DNA from: Luminiphilus syltensis NOR5-1B | Lineage (GTDB): Bacteria > Pseudomonadota > Gammaproteobacteria > Pseudomonadales > Halieaceae | NCBI RefSeq assembly: GCF_000158175.1 | Contig: NZ_DS999411.1 | Coordinates: 1,712,964-1,776,963, forward strand | Length of the DNA stretch: 64,000 nt | Direction: 5' to 3' | Part shown: piece after piece, positions 54,446 through 64,000 of the stretch | Layout: every line of letters begins with the position of its first letter | Numbering within the stretch: position 1 is the stretch's first letter | Notes under the pieces: model-generated | The model's input: the letters and a program-made list of their open reading frames with translations, nothing else | Database searches by the model: none | What the model was told of the DNA's origin: nothing | Translations under genes and position numbers: made by a program

Positions 54446-54493
54446 CCAATTAAAGCATATAAAGTCTTTAAAAAACAATACTTTAATGGTTAA

Positions 54494-54521
54494 GTTCGAT
54501 TCCTCTCGCCAGCTCCATTTC
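54494..54521 (+). repeat. attR, 28-bp direct repeat (right)
   Basis: Identical copy of 42761-42788. The tRNA 5' part is missing here. Confidence 0.92.
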
Positions 54522-54600
54522 TCATTGGTGCTTACCAGTCACTTATGGCCTCGTAAATTCCTGACTATAACCAGGCTATAAAGCGTGGCTTCAAGCCTGT

Positions 54601-54740
54601 TCCGGCAATAATCCCTGCGACTCCTGGCCGCTTGCCCATGGTTCGGTTTTGGTATGAATCCAATGCTGAACCCAGGGGGGTGGCGGGTTGTTCGATCACG
54701 TGACAGTGAATGGTGCCACCGTTTCCCGGCAACGGGTTGG
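54601..54740. other. Relic of an earlier element end outside attR
   Basis: Three blocks match the island's left arm with the same spacing: CCGGCAATAATCCCTGCGAC (18 of 21 with its flank), GAACCCAGGGGGG, and GGTGCCACCGTTTCCCGG (16 of 18). The rest up to the SnoaL-like gene shows no gene. Confidence 0.55.
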
Positions 54741-54869
54741 TGCGCGCCCCACGAAATCCAAGTAGGTGGAGGTGGCTATTCTCGGAACTGCGTTTTTAGG
54801 TAGTGCAGCGATCAGCCACTATCGGACCGCTTCCGGTCCGGAGGGTAATCTCCAGCTCTTTCTGGATGC

Positions 54870-55346
54870 CTAAGCATAGGGGGGTTGGGCATGGCGCTCT
54901 GGCCAGAAGAATTGCAAGCTGGTGCGGACAAATTTCCAACGACCCTCTTCTTTGCGATATTCCTCGTCATACAGCGCGAACCATAGTATGGGATTCTCGT
55001 CCGCCTTGACGTGAGTGACGATGTCGGTCAGATAGCACTGCCCTCTGGCAGCGGTATCCGAAAGTAGCTCGACATGGTGGTTGGTATTGATATGCAGCGA
55101 AGTAAACGGCGCTGCAAGGTCGCCGGAAAACGTGGCCTTATAGTTGTCGAAAATGACCTGCTTGCCTTCCCACGAGCCGTAGGGGCCATATTCGCAGACA
55201 GCGTCGTCGGCAAACAGCGTGATCAGCCTGTCAATGTCCCTTGAGTCCATTGCGAGGGAATAGTCGATCCGCAGTTGGCGGATTGCCTCCACCTCAAGCA
55301 GTGTTCTCAGTCTTGCAATTTCTTCATCACGAAACGGTGCTGCCAT
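54870..55346 (-). CDS. SnoaL/NTF2-like family protein
   Basis: 158 aa. Starts with a helix (IARLRTLLEVEAIRQLRIDYSLAMDSRD) and LFADDAVCEYGPYG, then WEGKQVIF, and SLHINTNHHVELL, the typical cone-shaped NTF2-like fold of SnoaL_4-type proteins with His/Asp lining the pocket. Such proteins are often small isomerases, cyclases, hydratases or dioxygenase subunits. Substrate unknown. It is divergent from the tRNA-Tyr cluster and lies outside the island repeats; it may belong to an older insertion. Confidence 0.75.
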   Translation of the reverse strand: MAAPFRDEEIARLRTLLEVEAIRQLRIDYSLAMDSRDIDRLITLFADDAVCEYGPYGSWEGKQVIFDNYKATFSGDLAAPFTSLHINTNHHVELLSDTAARGQCYLTDIVTHVKADENPILWFALYDEEYRKEEGRWKFVRTSLQFFWPERHAQPPYA

Positions 55347-55594
55347 AGTGAGTATCTCCAGGGAGCGAAGCCCTGCCAGTGGCGATATAAGTCGTCTGCA
55401 TTAAACAACAGTTTGACGCTGACGGGCGAACCCCGGGCCGAGCTGCATTAATATGAAAACTTCCACCTCGCTCGGTAGCCGACAGCCAAAAATTACCGAT
55501 TCAGCCACGAGCGGTACCTGGGGTATATGCACGCCAAAGCGTCCGGCATCGCCGAAGATGTACGCAAATATGGCACTTTTCAATCATAAAGCAG

Positions 55595-55623
55595 TTGACA
55601 TCGTGAGTTGACATCACGAGAAT
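55595..55623 (+). promoter_or_regulatory. Promoter of the tRNA-Tyr/Gly/Thr-tuf cluster
   Basis: TTGACA, 17-base spacer, GAGAAT; predicted start just before the tRNA-Tyr. A second TTGACA lies 13 bases downstream (TTGACATC direct repeat). Confidence 0.5.
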
Positions 55624-55635
55624 GTGCGCCCTCTT

Positions 55636-55719
55636 GGAGGGGTTCCCGAGTGGCCAAAGGGATCAGACTGTAAATCTGACGCGCGAGCTTCGGTGGTTCG
55701 AATCCACCCCCCTCCACCA
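55636..55719 (+). tRNA. tRNA-Tyr(GTA), CCA encoded
   Basis: 84 nt with CCA. Acceptor GGAGGGG/CCCCTCC, anticodon loop CTGTAAA in the stem CAGA/TCTG giving GTA, type-II variable arm, T-arm GGTTCGAATCC. First of the cluster. Confidence 0.97.
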
Positions 55720-55801
55720 AAAAAGGTAAGCAGGACAGTAAGTTACGTAGTCTGTCCATGAGCTCGGCGTAGGTCGAGTGGGTCCCGGCGGTGTCGTAGT
55801 C

Positions 55802-55875
<74 letters not shown>

Positions 55876-55897
55876 ACGTCAGCACCGTAACAGATGT

Positions 55898-55973
<76 letters not shown>

Positions 55974-56017
55974 AATCAGGCACTTCCTCAAAGTGGATTG
56001 CCGTAAAAATTAAAGCG

Positions 56018-56034
56018 ATCGGGCGAGGCCCGAT
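56018..56034 (+). other. Hairpin in the tuf leader
   Basis: ATCGGGC-GAG-GCCCGAT, between tRNA-Thr and tuf. No T run, so more likely an RNA processing or stability element than a terminator. Confidence 0.35.
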
Positions 56035-56091
56035 TGGTTATTGAAAACAGGGTGTCAAACGCCCAAGACCGACTCAGGAGAGAGTGTCGCC

Positions 56092-57315
56092 ATGTCAAAG
56101 AAGAATTTTGAGCGTTCGAAGCCCCACGTCAACGTGGGTACGATTGGTCACGTAGACCACGGCAAGACAACGTTGACGGCGGCGCTGACGCGGGTATGTG
56201 CGGAAGTGTTTGGTGGAGAGGCGGTCGCGTTTGACGGTATCGACAATGCCCCCGAAGAGCGCGAGCGCGGTATTACGATTGCGACGTCGCACGTGGAGTA
56301 CGAGTCAACAGACCGTCACTACGCGCACGTTGATTGCCCCGGACACGCGGACTACGTGAAGAACATGATCACGGGTGCGGCGCAGATGGACGGCGCTATC
56401 CTGGTGTGTGGCGCGACCGACGGTCCTATGCCCCAGACCCGTGAGCACATTCTGCTGTCACGTCAGGTCGGTGTTCCCTACATCGTGGTATTCCTGAACA
56501 AGGCTGACCTTCTGGCGGAAGATTGCGGTGGTGTTGACTCCGAAGAATTCGAAGAGATGAAAGAGCTGGTTGAGATGGAGCTGCGCGAGCTGCTCGACGC
56601 TTACGAGTTCCCGGGTGACGATACCCCGATCATCTGTGGTTCAGCGCTGATGGCGTTGAACGGCGAAGACGACAACGAGCTGGGCACCACTGCCGTCAAG
56701 AACCTCGTTGAAGCACTGGATTCGTTCATTCCTGAGCCCGAGCGTGCGATTGACCAGCCGTTCCTGATGCCGGTAGAGGACGTATTCTCTATTTCGGGTC
56801 GCGGTACGGTGGTTACCGGTCGTGTTGAGCGCGGTATTGTCAAAGTGGGTGACGAGATCGAGATTGTCGGTATTCGTGACACGCAGAAGACGACCTGTAC
56901 GGGTGTTGAGATGTTCCGCAAGCTGCTTGACGAAGGCCGGGCGGGCGAGAACGTTGGCGTACTGCTTCGCGGAACCAAGCGCGATGACGTTGAGCGTGGT
57001 CAGGTTCTGGCTGTTCCCGGTTCTGTAAACCCGCACACCAAGTTCGAGGCGGAGGTTTATGTACTGTCGAAGGATGAAGGTGGCCGTCATACGCCGTTCT
57101 TCAAGGGCTATCGTCCGCAGTTTTACTTCCGTACGACGGACGTAACGGGTGCGGTTGAGTTGCCTGAAGGTGTTGAGATGGTGATGCCGGGTGACAACGT
57201 GAACATTGTGGCGACGTTGATTGCCCCGATTGCGATGGAAGAAGGTCTTCGTTTCGCGATCCGAGAGGGTGGCCGCACCGTTGGCGCGGGCGTTGTCGCC
57301 AAGATTCTCGACTGA
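56092..57315 (+). CDS. tuf: Elongation factor Tu
   Basis: 407-aa GTPase delivering aminoacyl-tRNA to the ribosome. G1 [11 protein letters not shown]2 in RGITI, G3 DCPGHADY, G4 NKAD, G5 SAL; then domains 2 and 3 ending [14 protein letters not shown] with CAGGAGAG upstream. It carries an extra stretch near [11 protein letters not shown] relative to some EF-Tu, and YDRPFL-type region reads [14 protein letters not shown]. The second tuf copy is normally next to fusA, not in this window. Confidence 0.97.
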   Translation: MSKKNFERSKPHVNVGTIGHVDHGKTTLTAALTRVCAEVFGGEAVAFDGIDNAPEERERGITIATSHVEYESTDRHYAHVDCPGHADYVKNMITGAAQMDGAILVCGATDGPMPQTREHILLSRQVGVPYIVVFLNKADLLAEDCGGVDSEEFEEMKELVEMELRELLDAYEFPGDDTPIICGSALMALNGEDDNELGTTAVKNLVEALDSFIPEPERAIDQPFLMPVEDVFSISGRGTVVTGRVERGIVKVGDEIEIVGIRDTQKTTCTGVEMFRKLLDEGRAGENVGVLLRGTKRDDVERGQVLAVPGSVNPHTKFEAEVYVLSKDEGGRHTPFFKGYRPQFYFRTTDVTGAVELPEGVEMVMPGDNVNIVATLIAPIAMEEGLRFAIREGGRTVGAGVVAKILD

Positions 57316-57329
57316 TCCTAGTAATCACT

Positions 57330-57387
57330 GCACCTCGTGTGAGGAGGTGCATCGAGTGCCGAGCCGAACCGCCGTGGGCAGTTCGGC
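57330..57387 (+). terminator. Two hairpins behind tuf
   Basis: GCACCTC/GAGGTGC (57330-57350) and GCCGAAC/GTTCGGC (57363-57387). No T run, so partial termination or processing. Confidence 0.4.
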
Positions 57388-57435
57388 TTCGTCGTCTCTA
57401 GTCGGGGCCACGAAAAGGCAGTTAAACCGAGTTGT

Positions 57436-57511
<76 letters not shown>

Positions 57512-57574
57512 CCCTTAGTCGGGGTGGCGGAGATAGCCGAGGCGGTGAACCCGTCTCTGGAGTGGGTAATTGAA

Positions 57575-57937
57575 ATGAGCGAAACAGCGGCAACAAGTCG
57601 ACTGGATCCGCTGAAGTGGCTGCTGGTGGTGGCGCTGGTGGCGACCGCGGTGGTCGGCAACAGTTACTACGCCGATCAGTCGCTGCTATACCGCGTGCTG
57701 GCGATGGTCGTCATGGCGATTGCTGCGGGTTGGGTTGCATCCACAACCGTAAAAGGCGGTGCGTTCTGGTCGCTGGTAAAAGGGGCGCGTACCGAAATTC
57801 GCAAGGTGGTCTGGCCGACACGGCAAGAGACCACCCAGACCACGTTAATCGTGGTCGTGTTCGTCATAGTGATGGCACTGATTCTGTGGGCTCTCGATAG
57901 CCTGTTGGGTTGGGTGGCATCGATGTTTATTGGGTAA
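57575..57937 (+). CDS. secE: Preprotein translocase subunit SecE
   Basis: 120 aa with three membrane helices, the last two close together. The family block is [19 protein letters not shown], in front of the essential third helix. Part of the SecYEG channel. The ATG at MSETAATS is used; the open frame upstream crosses the tRNA-Trp. nusG follows 11 bases later. Confidence 0.95.
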   Translation: MSETAATSRLDPLKWLLVVALVATAVVGNSYYADQSLLYRVLAMVVMAIAAGWVASTTVKGGAFWSLVKGARTEIRKVVWPTRQETTQTTLIVVVFVIVMALILWALDSLLGWVASMFIG

Positions 57938-57948
57938 GGAGAGGCGTT

Positions 57949-58482
57949 ATGGCATTACGATGGTATGTAGTACACGCTTTCTCGCAGTACGAGAAGAAGG
58001 TTTGCCTGGCGCTCAAGGAGCGAATTGAGCGCTACGGGATGCAGGATCGCTTTGGCGAAATCATTGTCCCCACGGAAGAGGTCGTGGAGATGAAGGGCGG
58101 CCAGAAGCGCAAGAGTGAGCGTAAGTTTTTCCCGGGCTACGTGCTGGTCCAGATGGAGCTCGATGAAGAGACCTGGCACCTCGTCAAGGAAACCCCGCGT
58201 GTACTTGGTTTCATTGGCGGCACGGCGGATCAGCCGGCGCCCATTACTGAAAAAGAAGCTCAGGCCATTCTGCAGCGGGTAGAGGCTGGCGTTGATGCAC
58301 CTCGACCCAAGACCGTTTTCGAGCCCGGCGAAATGGTTCGGGTTATCGACGGTCCCTTCAACGACTTTAATGGCGTTGTGGAAGATGTGAATTACGAAAA
58401 GAGCCGCCTGAATGTGGCGGTATTGATCTTTGGCCGGTCAACACCGGTCGAATTGGAGTTTGGTCAGGTCGAAAAGGCCTGA
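57949..58482 (+). CDS. nusG: Transcription termination/antitermination protein NusG
   Basis: 177 aa. N-terminal NGN domain starting [15 protein letters not shown], with [10 protein letters not shown], and C-terminal KOW domain ([24 protein letters not shown]). Binds RNA polymerase and Rho. ATG with AAGGAGAGG upstream. A hairpin with UUCG loop follows the stop. Confidence 0.97.
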   Translation: MALRWYVVHAFSQYEKKVCLALKERIERYGMQDRFGEIIVPTEEVVEMKGGQKRKSERKFFPGYVLVQMELDEETWHLVKETPRVLGFIGGTADQPAPITEKEAQAILQRVEAGVDAPRPKTVFEPGEMVRVIDGPFNDFNGVVEDVNYEKSRLNVAVLIFGRSTPVELEFGQVEKA

Positions 58483-58490
58483 TTGGGAAG

Positions 58491-58506
58491 GGCGCTTTCG
58501 AGCGCC
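58491..58506 (+). terminator. UUCG-loop hairpin after nusG
   Basis: GGCGCT-TTCG-AGCGCC followed by TTTGATTG. A second stem GGCCGC-TTAG-GCGGCC is at 58519-58534. They lie in the rplK leader and may terminate partly or be part of L1/L11 autoregulation. Confidence 0.5.
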
Positions 58507-58596
58507 TTTGATTGCAACGGCCGCTTAGGCGGCCACGGTGGGGAGCCCGAGGGTGTTAGTCACCGCGACGGCGTTTGAACCCAGGAGTAAAGTCAA

Positions 58597-59031
58597 ATGG
58601 CAAAGAAAATCGACGGCTATATCAAGCTGCAGATTCCGGCGGGACAGGCTAACCCCAGTCCTCCGGTAGGTCCAGCCTTGGGCCAGCACGGTGTCAACAT
58701 CATGGAGTTCTGCAAGGCGTTTAATGCCGAGACGCAGGGTATGGAGCCCGGTCTTCCCACGCCCGTGGTGATTACCGTCTACAGCGACAAGTCTTTTACG
58801 TTCATCAAAAAGACGCCGCCGGCATCGGTGTTGTTGCGTAAGGTCGCGGGGATCAAGAAAGGATCCGGCGAGCCCAATACGAATAAAGTAGCAAAAGTAA
58901 CCCGCGCCCAGCTCGAAGAGGTCGCTACCCAGAAGTGGCCAGACCTTACAGCAGCTGATATGGACGCGGCGGTACGCACCATCGCGGGTAGCGCGCGTTC
59001 AGCGGGTATTGATACAGAAGGGGTTAACTGA
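58597..59031 (+). CDS. rplK: 50S ribosomal protein L11
   Basis: 144 aa, starting with [38 protein letters not shown], which is the L11 N-terminal domain, followed by the RNA-binding C-terminal domain ([18 protein letters not shown]). Binds the GTPase-associated region of 23S rRNA. Its stop overlaps the rplA start by one base. Confidence 0.97.
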   Translation: MAKKIDGYIKLQIPAGQANPSPPVGPALGQHGVNIMEFCKAFNAETQGMEPGLPTPVVITVYSDKSFTFIKKTPPASVLLRKVAGIKKGSGEPNTNKVAKVTRAQLEEVATQKWPDLTAADMDAAVRTIAGSARSAGIDTEGVN

Positions 59032-59726
59032 TGGCCAAGTTATCAAAGCGAGTACGCGCTTTCCGGGAAAAGATTGACCCCAACAACAGCTATGCGCTCG
59101 ATGAGGCGATCGCTCTGCTCAAGGAATTCGGCACGGTGAAGTTCAACGAGACGGTTGAGGTTGCTGTGAACCTTGGCATTGACGCGCGAAAATCGGACCA
59201 GGGCGTTCGCGGCGCGACCACATTGCCCCACGGCACCGGTAGCGTCGTCCGCGTTGCGGTATTTACCCAGGGCGAAAATGCGGAAAAGGCGACGGCAGCA
59301 GGCGCCGATCTGGTCGGTATGGAAGACCTCGCCGAGCAGATCAAGGGCGGCATGATGGATTTTGATGTGGTTGTGGCATCACCGGATGCCATGCGTGTTG
59401 TCGGCCAGTTGGGGCAGATTCTTGGCCCGCGCGGTTTGATGCCGAACCCCAAGACGGGAACGGTAACCCCGGATGTCGAGGGTGCTGTCAAAAATGCCAA
59501 GGCCGGTCAGATGCGCTTCCGTACCGATAAAAACGGCATTGTCCACGGCGGTATTGGCAAGGTCGACTTCGAGCCAGAGGCCATTAAGGGCAATCTGGTG
59601 GCGGTCCTCGCAGACCTTAAGAAGGCAAAGCCTGCGGCGTCGAAGGGTGTTTATCTCCAGCGCGTGACCCTGTCTACGACAATGGGTCCGGGCGTGGTAA
59701 TCGATCACGCGGCACTCGATATCTGA
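59031..59726 (+). CDS. rplA: 50S ribosomal protein L1
   Basis: 231 aa. Blocks: [52 protein letters not shown] and [14 protein letters not shown]. Forms the L1 stalk; in E. coli also represses the rplK-rplA mRNA. TAATG-type overlap with rplK shows coupling. Confidence 0.97.
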   Translation: MAKLSKRVRAFREKIDPNNSYALDEAIALLKEFGTVKFNETVEVAVNLGIDARKSDQGVRGATTLPHGTGSVVRVAVFTQGENAEKATAAGADLVGMEDLAEQIKGGMMDFDVVVASPDAMRVVGQLGQILGPRGLMPNPKTGTVTPDVEGAVKNAKAGQMRFRTDKNGIVHGGIGKVDFEPEAIKGNLVAVLADLKKAKPAASKGVYLQRVTLSTTMGPGVVIDHAALDI

Positions 59727-59993
59727 GTGCCGTAGCCGCCGATTTTCGGCGGTGTCCTGGCACCTCGGTGCGGGGCGGGGAGGAGTTGGCGTCCAGCGCC
59801 GGCTCTTCACTTTGAAGTCTTTGGATAAAGGCATGGGGATTCCCTGGTCCGAACGCTGAAGACTGTCAAAGACCGTAGGTGTCCGATTTTCGGACTTAAT
59901 GCCCATGAGTGGTGCCTACGCAGATGGTGAGCAGTGTTTCACCAAAGGGTGGTCGGCGTGAGCCGGCCTAAATGCAACTCCAGGAGTTTACCA
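59727..59993 (+). promoter_or_regulatory. rplJ leader, candidate L10(L12)4 autoregulatory region
   Basis: 267 non-coding bases. Hairpin CCGCCGA-TTT-TCGGCGG at 59735-59752 right after rplA and further potential stems in the middle. The position is that of the L10 leader, where the L10-L12 complex represses translation; I did not fold it. Confidence 0.5.
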
Positions 59994-60524
59994 GTGGCTA
60001 TTGGACTCAAGGAAAAGAAAGCGATTGTCGCCGAGGTCAATGAGACTGCGGCGAGTGCACTGTCGCTCGTGGTCGCCGATGCACGTGGCGTAACCGTGAG
60101 CAGCATGACGGCCTTGCGTCAGTCAGCACGCGATAACCAGGTCATGTTGCGGGTCGTCCGTAACACCCTGGCCAAGCGAGCGCTGGAAGGAACGGACTAT
60201 GAATGTGTCAACGACACATTGGCTGGTCCGTCCCTGTTTGGATTTTCAATGGAAGATCCAGGCGCAGCAGCACGACTGTTCAAGGATTTCGCCAAGGAGA
60301 ATGAACACTTCGAGGTGAAGGCACTTTCGGTTAGCGGCGAGCTTTTGGGCGCCGACCAACTGGATCGACTGGCCAAGCTTCCGACGCGCGATGAAGCGTT
60401 GTCGATATTGATGAGCGTGATGCAAGCGCCCACCACGAAGCTGGTACAGACCATGCATGCGGTACCGAGCAAGCTGGTTCGTACGCTGGCGGCAGTTCGC
60501 GATCAAAAGGAGCAGGCGGCCTGA
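59994..60524 (+). CDS. rplJ: 50S ribosomal protein L10
   Basis: 176 aa. Starts at a GTG (first residues [15 protein letters not shown] in family numbering) with AGGAG 7 bases upstream; the 20 codons before it are not L10-like. It has the RNA-binding N-terminal domain ([23 protein letters not shown]) and the C-terminal helix that carries L7/L12 dimers. rplL follows after 45 bases. Confidence 0.95.
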   Translation: MAIGLKEKKAIVAEVNETAASALSLVVADARGVTVSSMTALRQSARDNQVMLRVVRNTLAKRALEGTDYECVNDTLAGPSLFGFSMEDPGAAARLFKDFAKENEHFEVKALSVSGELLGADQLDRLAKLPTRDEALSILMSVMQAPTTKLVQTMHAVPSKLVRTLAAVRDQKEQAA

Positions 60525-60569
60525 TAGGGCGTTTGTTCACCCCCAACTTTTATTAACGGAGCAAGAAAA

Positions 60570-60950
60570 ATGGCACTTTCAAAAGACGAAATCCTCGACG
60601 CTATCGCTGAAATGAGCGTGATGGACATTGTGTCCCTGATCGAGGCAATGGAAGAGAAATTTGGTGTTACCGCGGCAGCGGCTGTTGCTGCAGCGCCTGC
60701 GGCTGGCGGTGATGCAGGCGGCGAAGCGGCTGCAGAGAAGGACGAATTTGATGTTGTCCTGACTGCTGCCGGTGAGAAGAAAGTGAACGTCATCAAGGTC
60801 GTTCGCGCGATAACAGGCCTCGGCCTGAAGGAAGCAAAAGGTCTGGTCGACGGCGCGCCGTCTCCGATCAAGGAAGGTGCTTCCAAGGACGAAGCGGAAG
60901 ATATCAAGAAGCAACTTGAGGAAGCCGGCGGTTCCGTCGAACTCAAGTAA
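60570..60950 (+). CDS. rplL: 50S ribosomal protein L7/L12
   Basis: 126 aa. N-terminal dimerisation domain ([22 protein letters not shown]), Ala-rich hinge, and C-terminal factor-binding domain ([27 protein letters not shown], ending [10 protein letters not shown]). Good AACGGAGC upstream. Standard rplJ-rplL order. Confidence 0.97.
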   Translation: MALSKDEILDAIAEMSVMDIVSLIEAMEEKFGVTAAAAVAAAPAAGGDAGGEAAAEKDEFDVVLTAAGEKKVNVIKVVRAITGLGLKEAKGLVDGAPSPIKEGASKDEAEDIKKQLEEAGGSVELK

Positions 60951-60960
60951 GCGAAAAGCG

Positions 60961-60981
60961 CCCGCCACTGCGGGTATTTTT
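60961..60981 (+). terminator. Attenuator between rplL and rpoB
   Basis: CCCGC-CACT-GCGGG followed by TATTTTT. A weak intrinsic terminator in this gap lowers rpoBC relative to rplJL in E. coli; same arrangement here. Confidence 0.6.
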
Positions 60982-61076
60982 GCACGGCTGGGGCCCATGC
61001 GGGCTCCGGCCTTTTACCGGTTTAGCCACCGGACAATGTCGGGAGTTACCCGATACCACACTGTTGGGGAGTATTG

Positions 61077-64000
61077 ATGGCTTACTCATACACTGAGAAG
61101 AAACGAATCCGTAAAGATTTCGGCTCGCTCGAGAAGGTAATGGACATTCCATACCTGCTCGCGATCCAGTTGGACTCCTATCGCAAATTCACCCAGGACG
61201 GTGTACCGGTGGACCAGCGCGGCGACTACGGTCTGCACGCAGCGTTCCAATCGGTATTTCCGATCTCCAGCTACAGCGGCAACGCGGCGCTGGAGTACGT
61301 TGACTATTCACTGGGCAAGCCCGTTTTTGACGTGGAGGAGTGCCAGCTTCGCGGCACCACCTACGCGTGTCCACTGCGGGTCAAGGTTCGTTTGATGATC
61401 TACGACAAGGAGACCTCCTCCAAGTCGATTAAAGACATCAAAGAACAGGAAGTTTATATGGGGGAGATCCCCCTGATGACCGAGAACGGTACCTTTGTCA
61501 TTAACGGTACCGAGCGCGTTATTGTTTCGCAATTACACCGCTCTCCCGGCGTGTTCTTCGATCATGACAAGGGTAAAACCCACTCTTCGGGCAAGCTGCT
61601 TTATTCAGCGCGAGTGATTCCCTACCGTGGTTCGTGGCTTGATTTTGAGTTCGACCCCAAGGATATGGTCTACGCCCGAATCGACCGTCGTCGAAAGTTG
61701 CCGGCAACGGTACTGTTGCGCGCCCTCGGTTATCAGTCCGAGGAAATGCTCGAGATGTTTTTCGAGACCACGTCGTTCCAGCTGGGCGATGAGCATTCGG
61801 CAACCATGAAGTTGGTGCCTGAGCGTTTGCGTGGTGACATGGCCGCCTTCGACATCATGGCGGACGACAAGGTGCTGGTCGAACGCGGCCGCCGTATCAC
61901 TGCGCGGCACATCCGCGAGTTGGCGGATGCCGGCGTTGAATATCTGGCCGTGCCCGACGAGTATTTGCTGGGCCGACGCCTTTCCAAAGGTGTGGTCGAC
62001 ACCTCAACCGGTGAAGTGCTGGTCGAGTGCAACACGGAGATCACCCAGGAATTGCTGGATCTCTTGCGCGAAAAAGAGATTAGCGATGTCGATACGATCT
62101 ACACCAATGAGATCGACTGCGGTCCCTTTATCTCGGATACGCTTGCACAGGACAGCACAACCAATGAGCTGGAAGCGCTGGTAGAAATTTACCGAATGAT
62201 GCGCCCCGGCGAGCCGCCGACCAAGGAGTCGGCGGAAAACCTGTTCCAGAATTTGTTCTTCTCGCCAGATCGTTACGACCTGTCGGGCGTGGGCCGCATG
62301 AAGTTCAATCGTCGGCTGGGCCGCGAAAGCTCCGAAGGTATTGGTACCTTAGACAAGGAAGATATTGTTGATGTCCTGAAGACACTGGTCGATATCCGTA
62401 ACGGTAAGGGCATCGTCGACGATATTGATCACCTCGGAAACCGTCGTATTCGCTCGGTGGGCGAGATGGCAGAAAACCAGTTCCGCGTGGGTCTCGTTCG
62501 CGTTGAGCGTGCGGTCAAGGAGCGTCTCTCCATGGCGGAGAGCGAAGGCTTGATGCCCCAGGACCTGATCAATGCCAAGCCGGTATCGGCAGCTGTGAAG
62601 GAGTTCTTTGGTTCGAGCCAACTGTCCCAGTTCATGGATCAGAACAACCCGCTGTCGGAAGTTACCCACAAGCGTCGGGTCTCTGCGCTTGGGCCGGGTG
62701 GTCTGACGCGAGAGCGGGCAGGCTTTGAGGTTCGCGACGTACACCCGACCCACTACGGACGAGTGTGCCCGATTGAGACGCCGGAGGGGCCGAACATCGG
62801 TTTGATTAACTCGCTGGCCACCTACGCGAGAACCAACGAGTACGGCTTCCTCGAATCACCTTATCGTCGAGTCGTCGACGGCGTGGTGACCGAAGATATC
62901 GAATACCTGTCAGCGATTAATGAGGCGGGGCACGTGATTGCCCAGGCGTCTGCAACGCTCGATGAAAACGACCGTTTCGTCGACGAGCTGATCAACGTTC
63001 GCCACGGCAACGAATTTACCGTGAAGCCGGCGACCGAAGTCGACTTTATGGACGTATCGCCGAAGCAAGTGGTCTCCATCGCGGCGGCACTCATTCCGTT
63101 CCTCGAGCACGATGATGCGAACCGGGCCCTGATGGGTTCGAACATGCAGCGTCAGGCGGTGCCGACATTGCGTGCCGAGAAGCCGCTTGTGGGTACGGGT
63201 ATGGAGCGTTACGTGGCCGCGGATTCGGGTGTCTGCGAAGTCGCGCGTCGTGGCGGCGTTATCGACTCCGTCGATGCCAGCCGAATTGTTGTTCGTGTCG
63301 ATGCCGATAAGGTGGGCTCTGACGAGTCGCCGGTCGATATTTACAACCTGACCAAGTACAAGCGTTCCAACCAGAATACGTGTATTAACCAGCGTCCCAT
63401 TGTGAAGCCCGGCGATGTGGTCGCCCGTGGTGACATTCTTGCCGATGGCCCTTCGGTGGATCTCGGTGAATTGGCTCTGGGTCAGAACATGCGCATCGGG
63501 TTCATGCCCTGGAATGGCTATAACTTTGAGGATTCGATTCTTGTTTCTGAGCGTGTTGTCGAAGAGGACCGTTTCACGACAATTCACATTCAGGAGCTGA
63601 CCTGTATCGCCCGCGACACCAAGCTGGGGTCGGAAGAGGTCACCTCGGACATTCCCAACGTTGGCGAAGGCGCTCTCAGCAAGCTCGATGAGTCGGGCAT
63701 TGTCTATATCGGTGCCGAGGTTGACGCCGGCGATATCCTGGTCGGCAAGGTAACCCCCAAAGGCGAGACGCAACTGACTCCAGAGGAGAAGCTGCTGCGA
63801 GCCATCTTCGGGGAGAAGGCGTCGGATGTTAAAGATACGTCCCTGCGCGTGCCATCAAGTTACAAGGGTACGGTTATCGACGTACAGGTCTTCACCCGCG
63901 ATGGTCTAGAGAAGGACCCCCGTGCAAAGCAGATCGAAGCGGCGCAGCTTGGGGATTACCGCAAGGACCTCAAGGAAGAGTATCGGATTTACGAAGAGGC
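61077..64000 (+). CDS. rpoB: DNA-directed RNA polymerase subunit beta (3' end outside window)
   Basis: Open to the end of the window, about 974 codons of roughly 1,350-1,360. Starts [16 protein letters not shown], with the beta N-terminal lobes, then the rifampicin region: [20 protein letters not shown] and [11 protein letters not shown], with the usual sensitive residues (Asp in FMDQNN, His in THKRR, Ser in VSALG). ATG with TTGGGGAG upstream. The operon would continue to rpoC. Confidence 0.96.
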   Translation, partial: MAYSYTEKKRIRKDFGSLEKVMDIPYLLAIQLDSYRKFTQDGVPVDQRGDYGLHAAFQSVFPISSYSGNAALEYVDYSLGKPVFDVEECQLRGTTYACPLRVKVRLMIYDKETSSKSIKDIKEQEVYMGEIPLMTENGTFVINGTERVIVSQLHRSPGVFFDHDKGKTHSSGKLLYSARVIPYRGSWLDFEFDPKDMVYARIDRRRKLPATVLLRALGYQSEEMLEMFFETTSFQLGDEHSATMKLVPERLRGDMAAFDIMADDKVLVERGRRITARHIRELADAGVEYLAVPDEYLLGRRLSKGVVDTSTGEVLVECNTEITQELLDLLREKEISDVDTIYTNEIDCGPFISDTLAQDSTTNELEALVEIYRMMRPGEPPTKESAENLFQNLFFSPDRYDLSGVGRMKFNRRLGRESSEGIGTLDKEDIVDVLKTLVDIRNGKGIVDDIDHLGNRRIRSVGEMAENQFRVGLVRVERAVKERLSMAESEGLMPQDLINAKPVSAAVKEFFGSSQLSQFMDQNNPLSEVTHKRRVSALGPGGLTRERAGFEVRDVHPTHYGRVCPIETPEGPNIGLINSLATYARTNEYGFLESPYRRVVDGVVTEDIEYLSAINEAGHVIAQASATLDENDRFVDELINVRHGNEFTVKPATEVDFMDVSPKQVVSIAAALIPFLEHDDANRALMGSNMQRQAVPTLRAEKPLVGTGMERYVAADSGVCEVARRGGVIDSVDASRIVVRVDADKVGSDESPVDIYNLTKYKRSNQNTCINQRPIVKPGDVVARGDILADGPSVDLGELALGQNMRIGFMPWNGYNFEDSILVSERVVEEDRFTTIHIQELTCIARDTKLGSEEVTSDIPNVGEGALSKLDESGIVYIGAEVDAGDILVGKVTPKGETQLTPEEKLLRAIFGEKASDVKDTSLRVPSSYKGTVIDVQVFTRDGLEKDPRAKQIEAAQLGDYRKDLKEEYRIYEE

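Larger units (their letters stand above)
42761..54521. mobile_element. Integrated genomic island in tRNA-Thr
   Basis: About 11.7 kb bounded by a perfect 28-bp direct repeat (42761-42788 and 54494-54521) made of the tRNA-Thr 3' end plus four bases. A tyrosine integrase gene sits at the right end, reading inwards. Inside, codon and base use are more AT-rich than in the flanking housekeeping genes. Cargo: GIY-YIG-like protein, exported proteins, ShosTA-like pair, family-A polymerase-like protein, secreted protein. It lies where the thr-tyr-gly-thr-tuf tRNA cluster would be continuous in other gammaproteobacteria. Confidence 0.9.

Noticed and set aside
42786-54493. CRISPR array on the island
   Set aside because: No set of regularly spaced direct repeats was seen.
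55401-55583. 60-codon minus-strand frame between the SnoaL-like gene and tRNA-Tyr
   Set aside because: No ribosome-binding site or protein character; it overlaps the likely tRNA promoter region.

Overview
The window is a chromosome segment from a fairly GC-rich gammaproteobacterium. Several gene orders are classic for that class: rnr-rlmB-rpsF-rpsR-rplI-dnaB, nrdR-ribD-ribE-ribB-ribH-nusB-thiL-pgpA, xseB-ispA-dxs, birA-coaX, and tRNA(Tyr,Gly,Thr)-tuf-tRNA(Trp)-secE-nusG-rplKAJL-rpoB. The mix (RibBX-type fusion, phosphate porin, RND pump, SDR and SnoaL-type genes) fits a marine Cellvibrionales/Halieaceae-like lineage, but the family level is inference.

Layout. 1-2.6 kb: 3' end of an RND pump and an SDR. 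2.8-10.2 kb: tRNA-Leu, RNase R, RlmB, the S6/S18/L9 operon and DnaB. 10.3-13.4 kb: a lambda-P-like gene and a three-domain DnaT-like gene facing dnaB, then radA. 13.5-19.5 kb: gdhA, ettA and a ugd-rimB-like-aspartoacylase-like operon. 19.6-26.7 kb: glyA and the riboflavin/NusB/ThiL/PgpA operon. 26.8-36.6 kb: isoprenoid genes, a diguanylate cyclase, hslR, yrfG, cysQ, ogt and a KefB-like antiporter. 36.7-38.5 kb: birA (frameshifted) and coaX. 38.6-42.5 kb: a decayed tRNA-Thr copy, then a phosphate porin, DUF47 and Pit module.

42.76-54.5 kb: an integrated island in the 3' end of tRNA-Thr(TGT). It is bounded by a perfect 28-bp direct repeat and carries a tyrosine integrase at the right end. Its cargo is a GIY-YIG-like protein, several exported proteins (one a lipoprotein with a ClpP-like domain), a DprA-like + HAD-phosphoribosyltransferase pair resembling the ShosTA defence/toxin-antitoxin system, a compact family-A DNA polymerase-like protein, and gene relics. 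The island splits what in other gammaproteobacteria is a continuous thrT(TGT)-tyr-gly-thr-tuf tRNA operon. Sequence outside the right att repeats the island's left arm, so the site has been used more than once. 54.9-64 kb: a SnoaL-like gene, then the tRNA/tuf/secE/nusG/ribosomal protein/rpoB cluster, with rpoB running off the end.

Most notable points: a RibBX homologue that has lost the metal-binding and acidic-loop residues of its DHBP synthase domain; the decayed tRNA-Thr; the island with a polymerase-like gene and an integrase lacking its first catalytic arginine; a ShosT-like protein whose HAD domain has lost its catalytic aspartates; and an overlapping DnaT-like/lambda-P-like gene pair next to dnaB.
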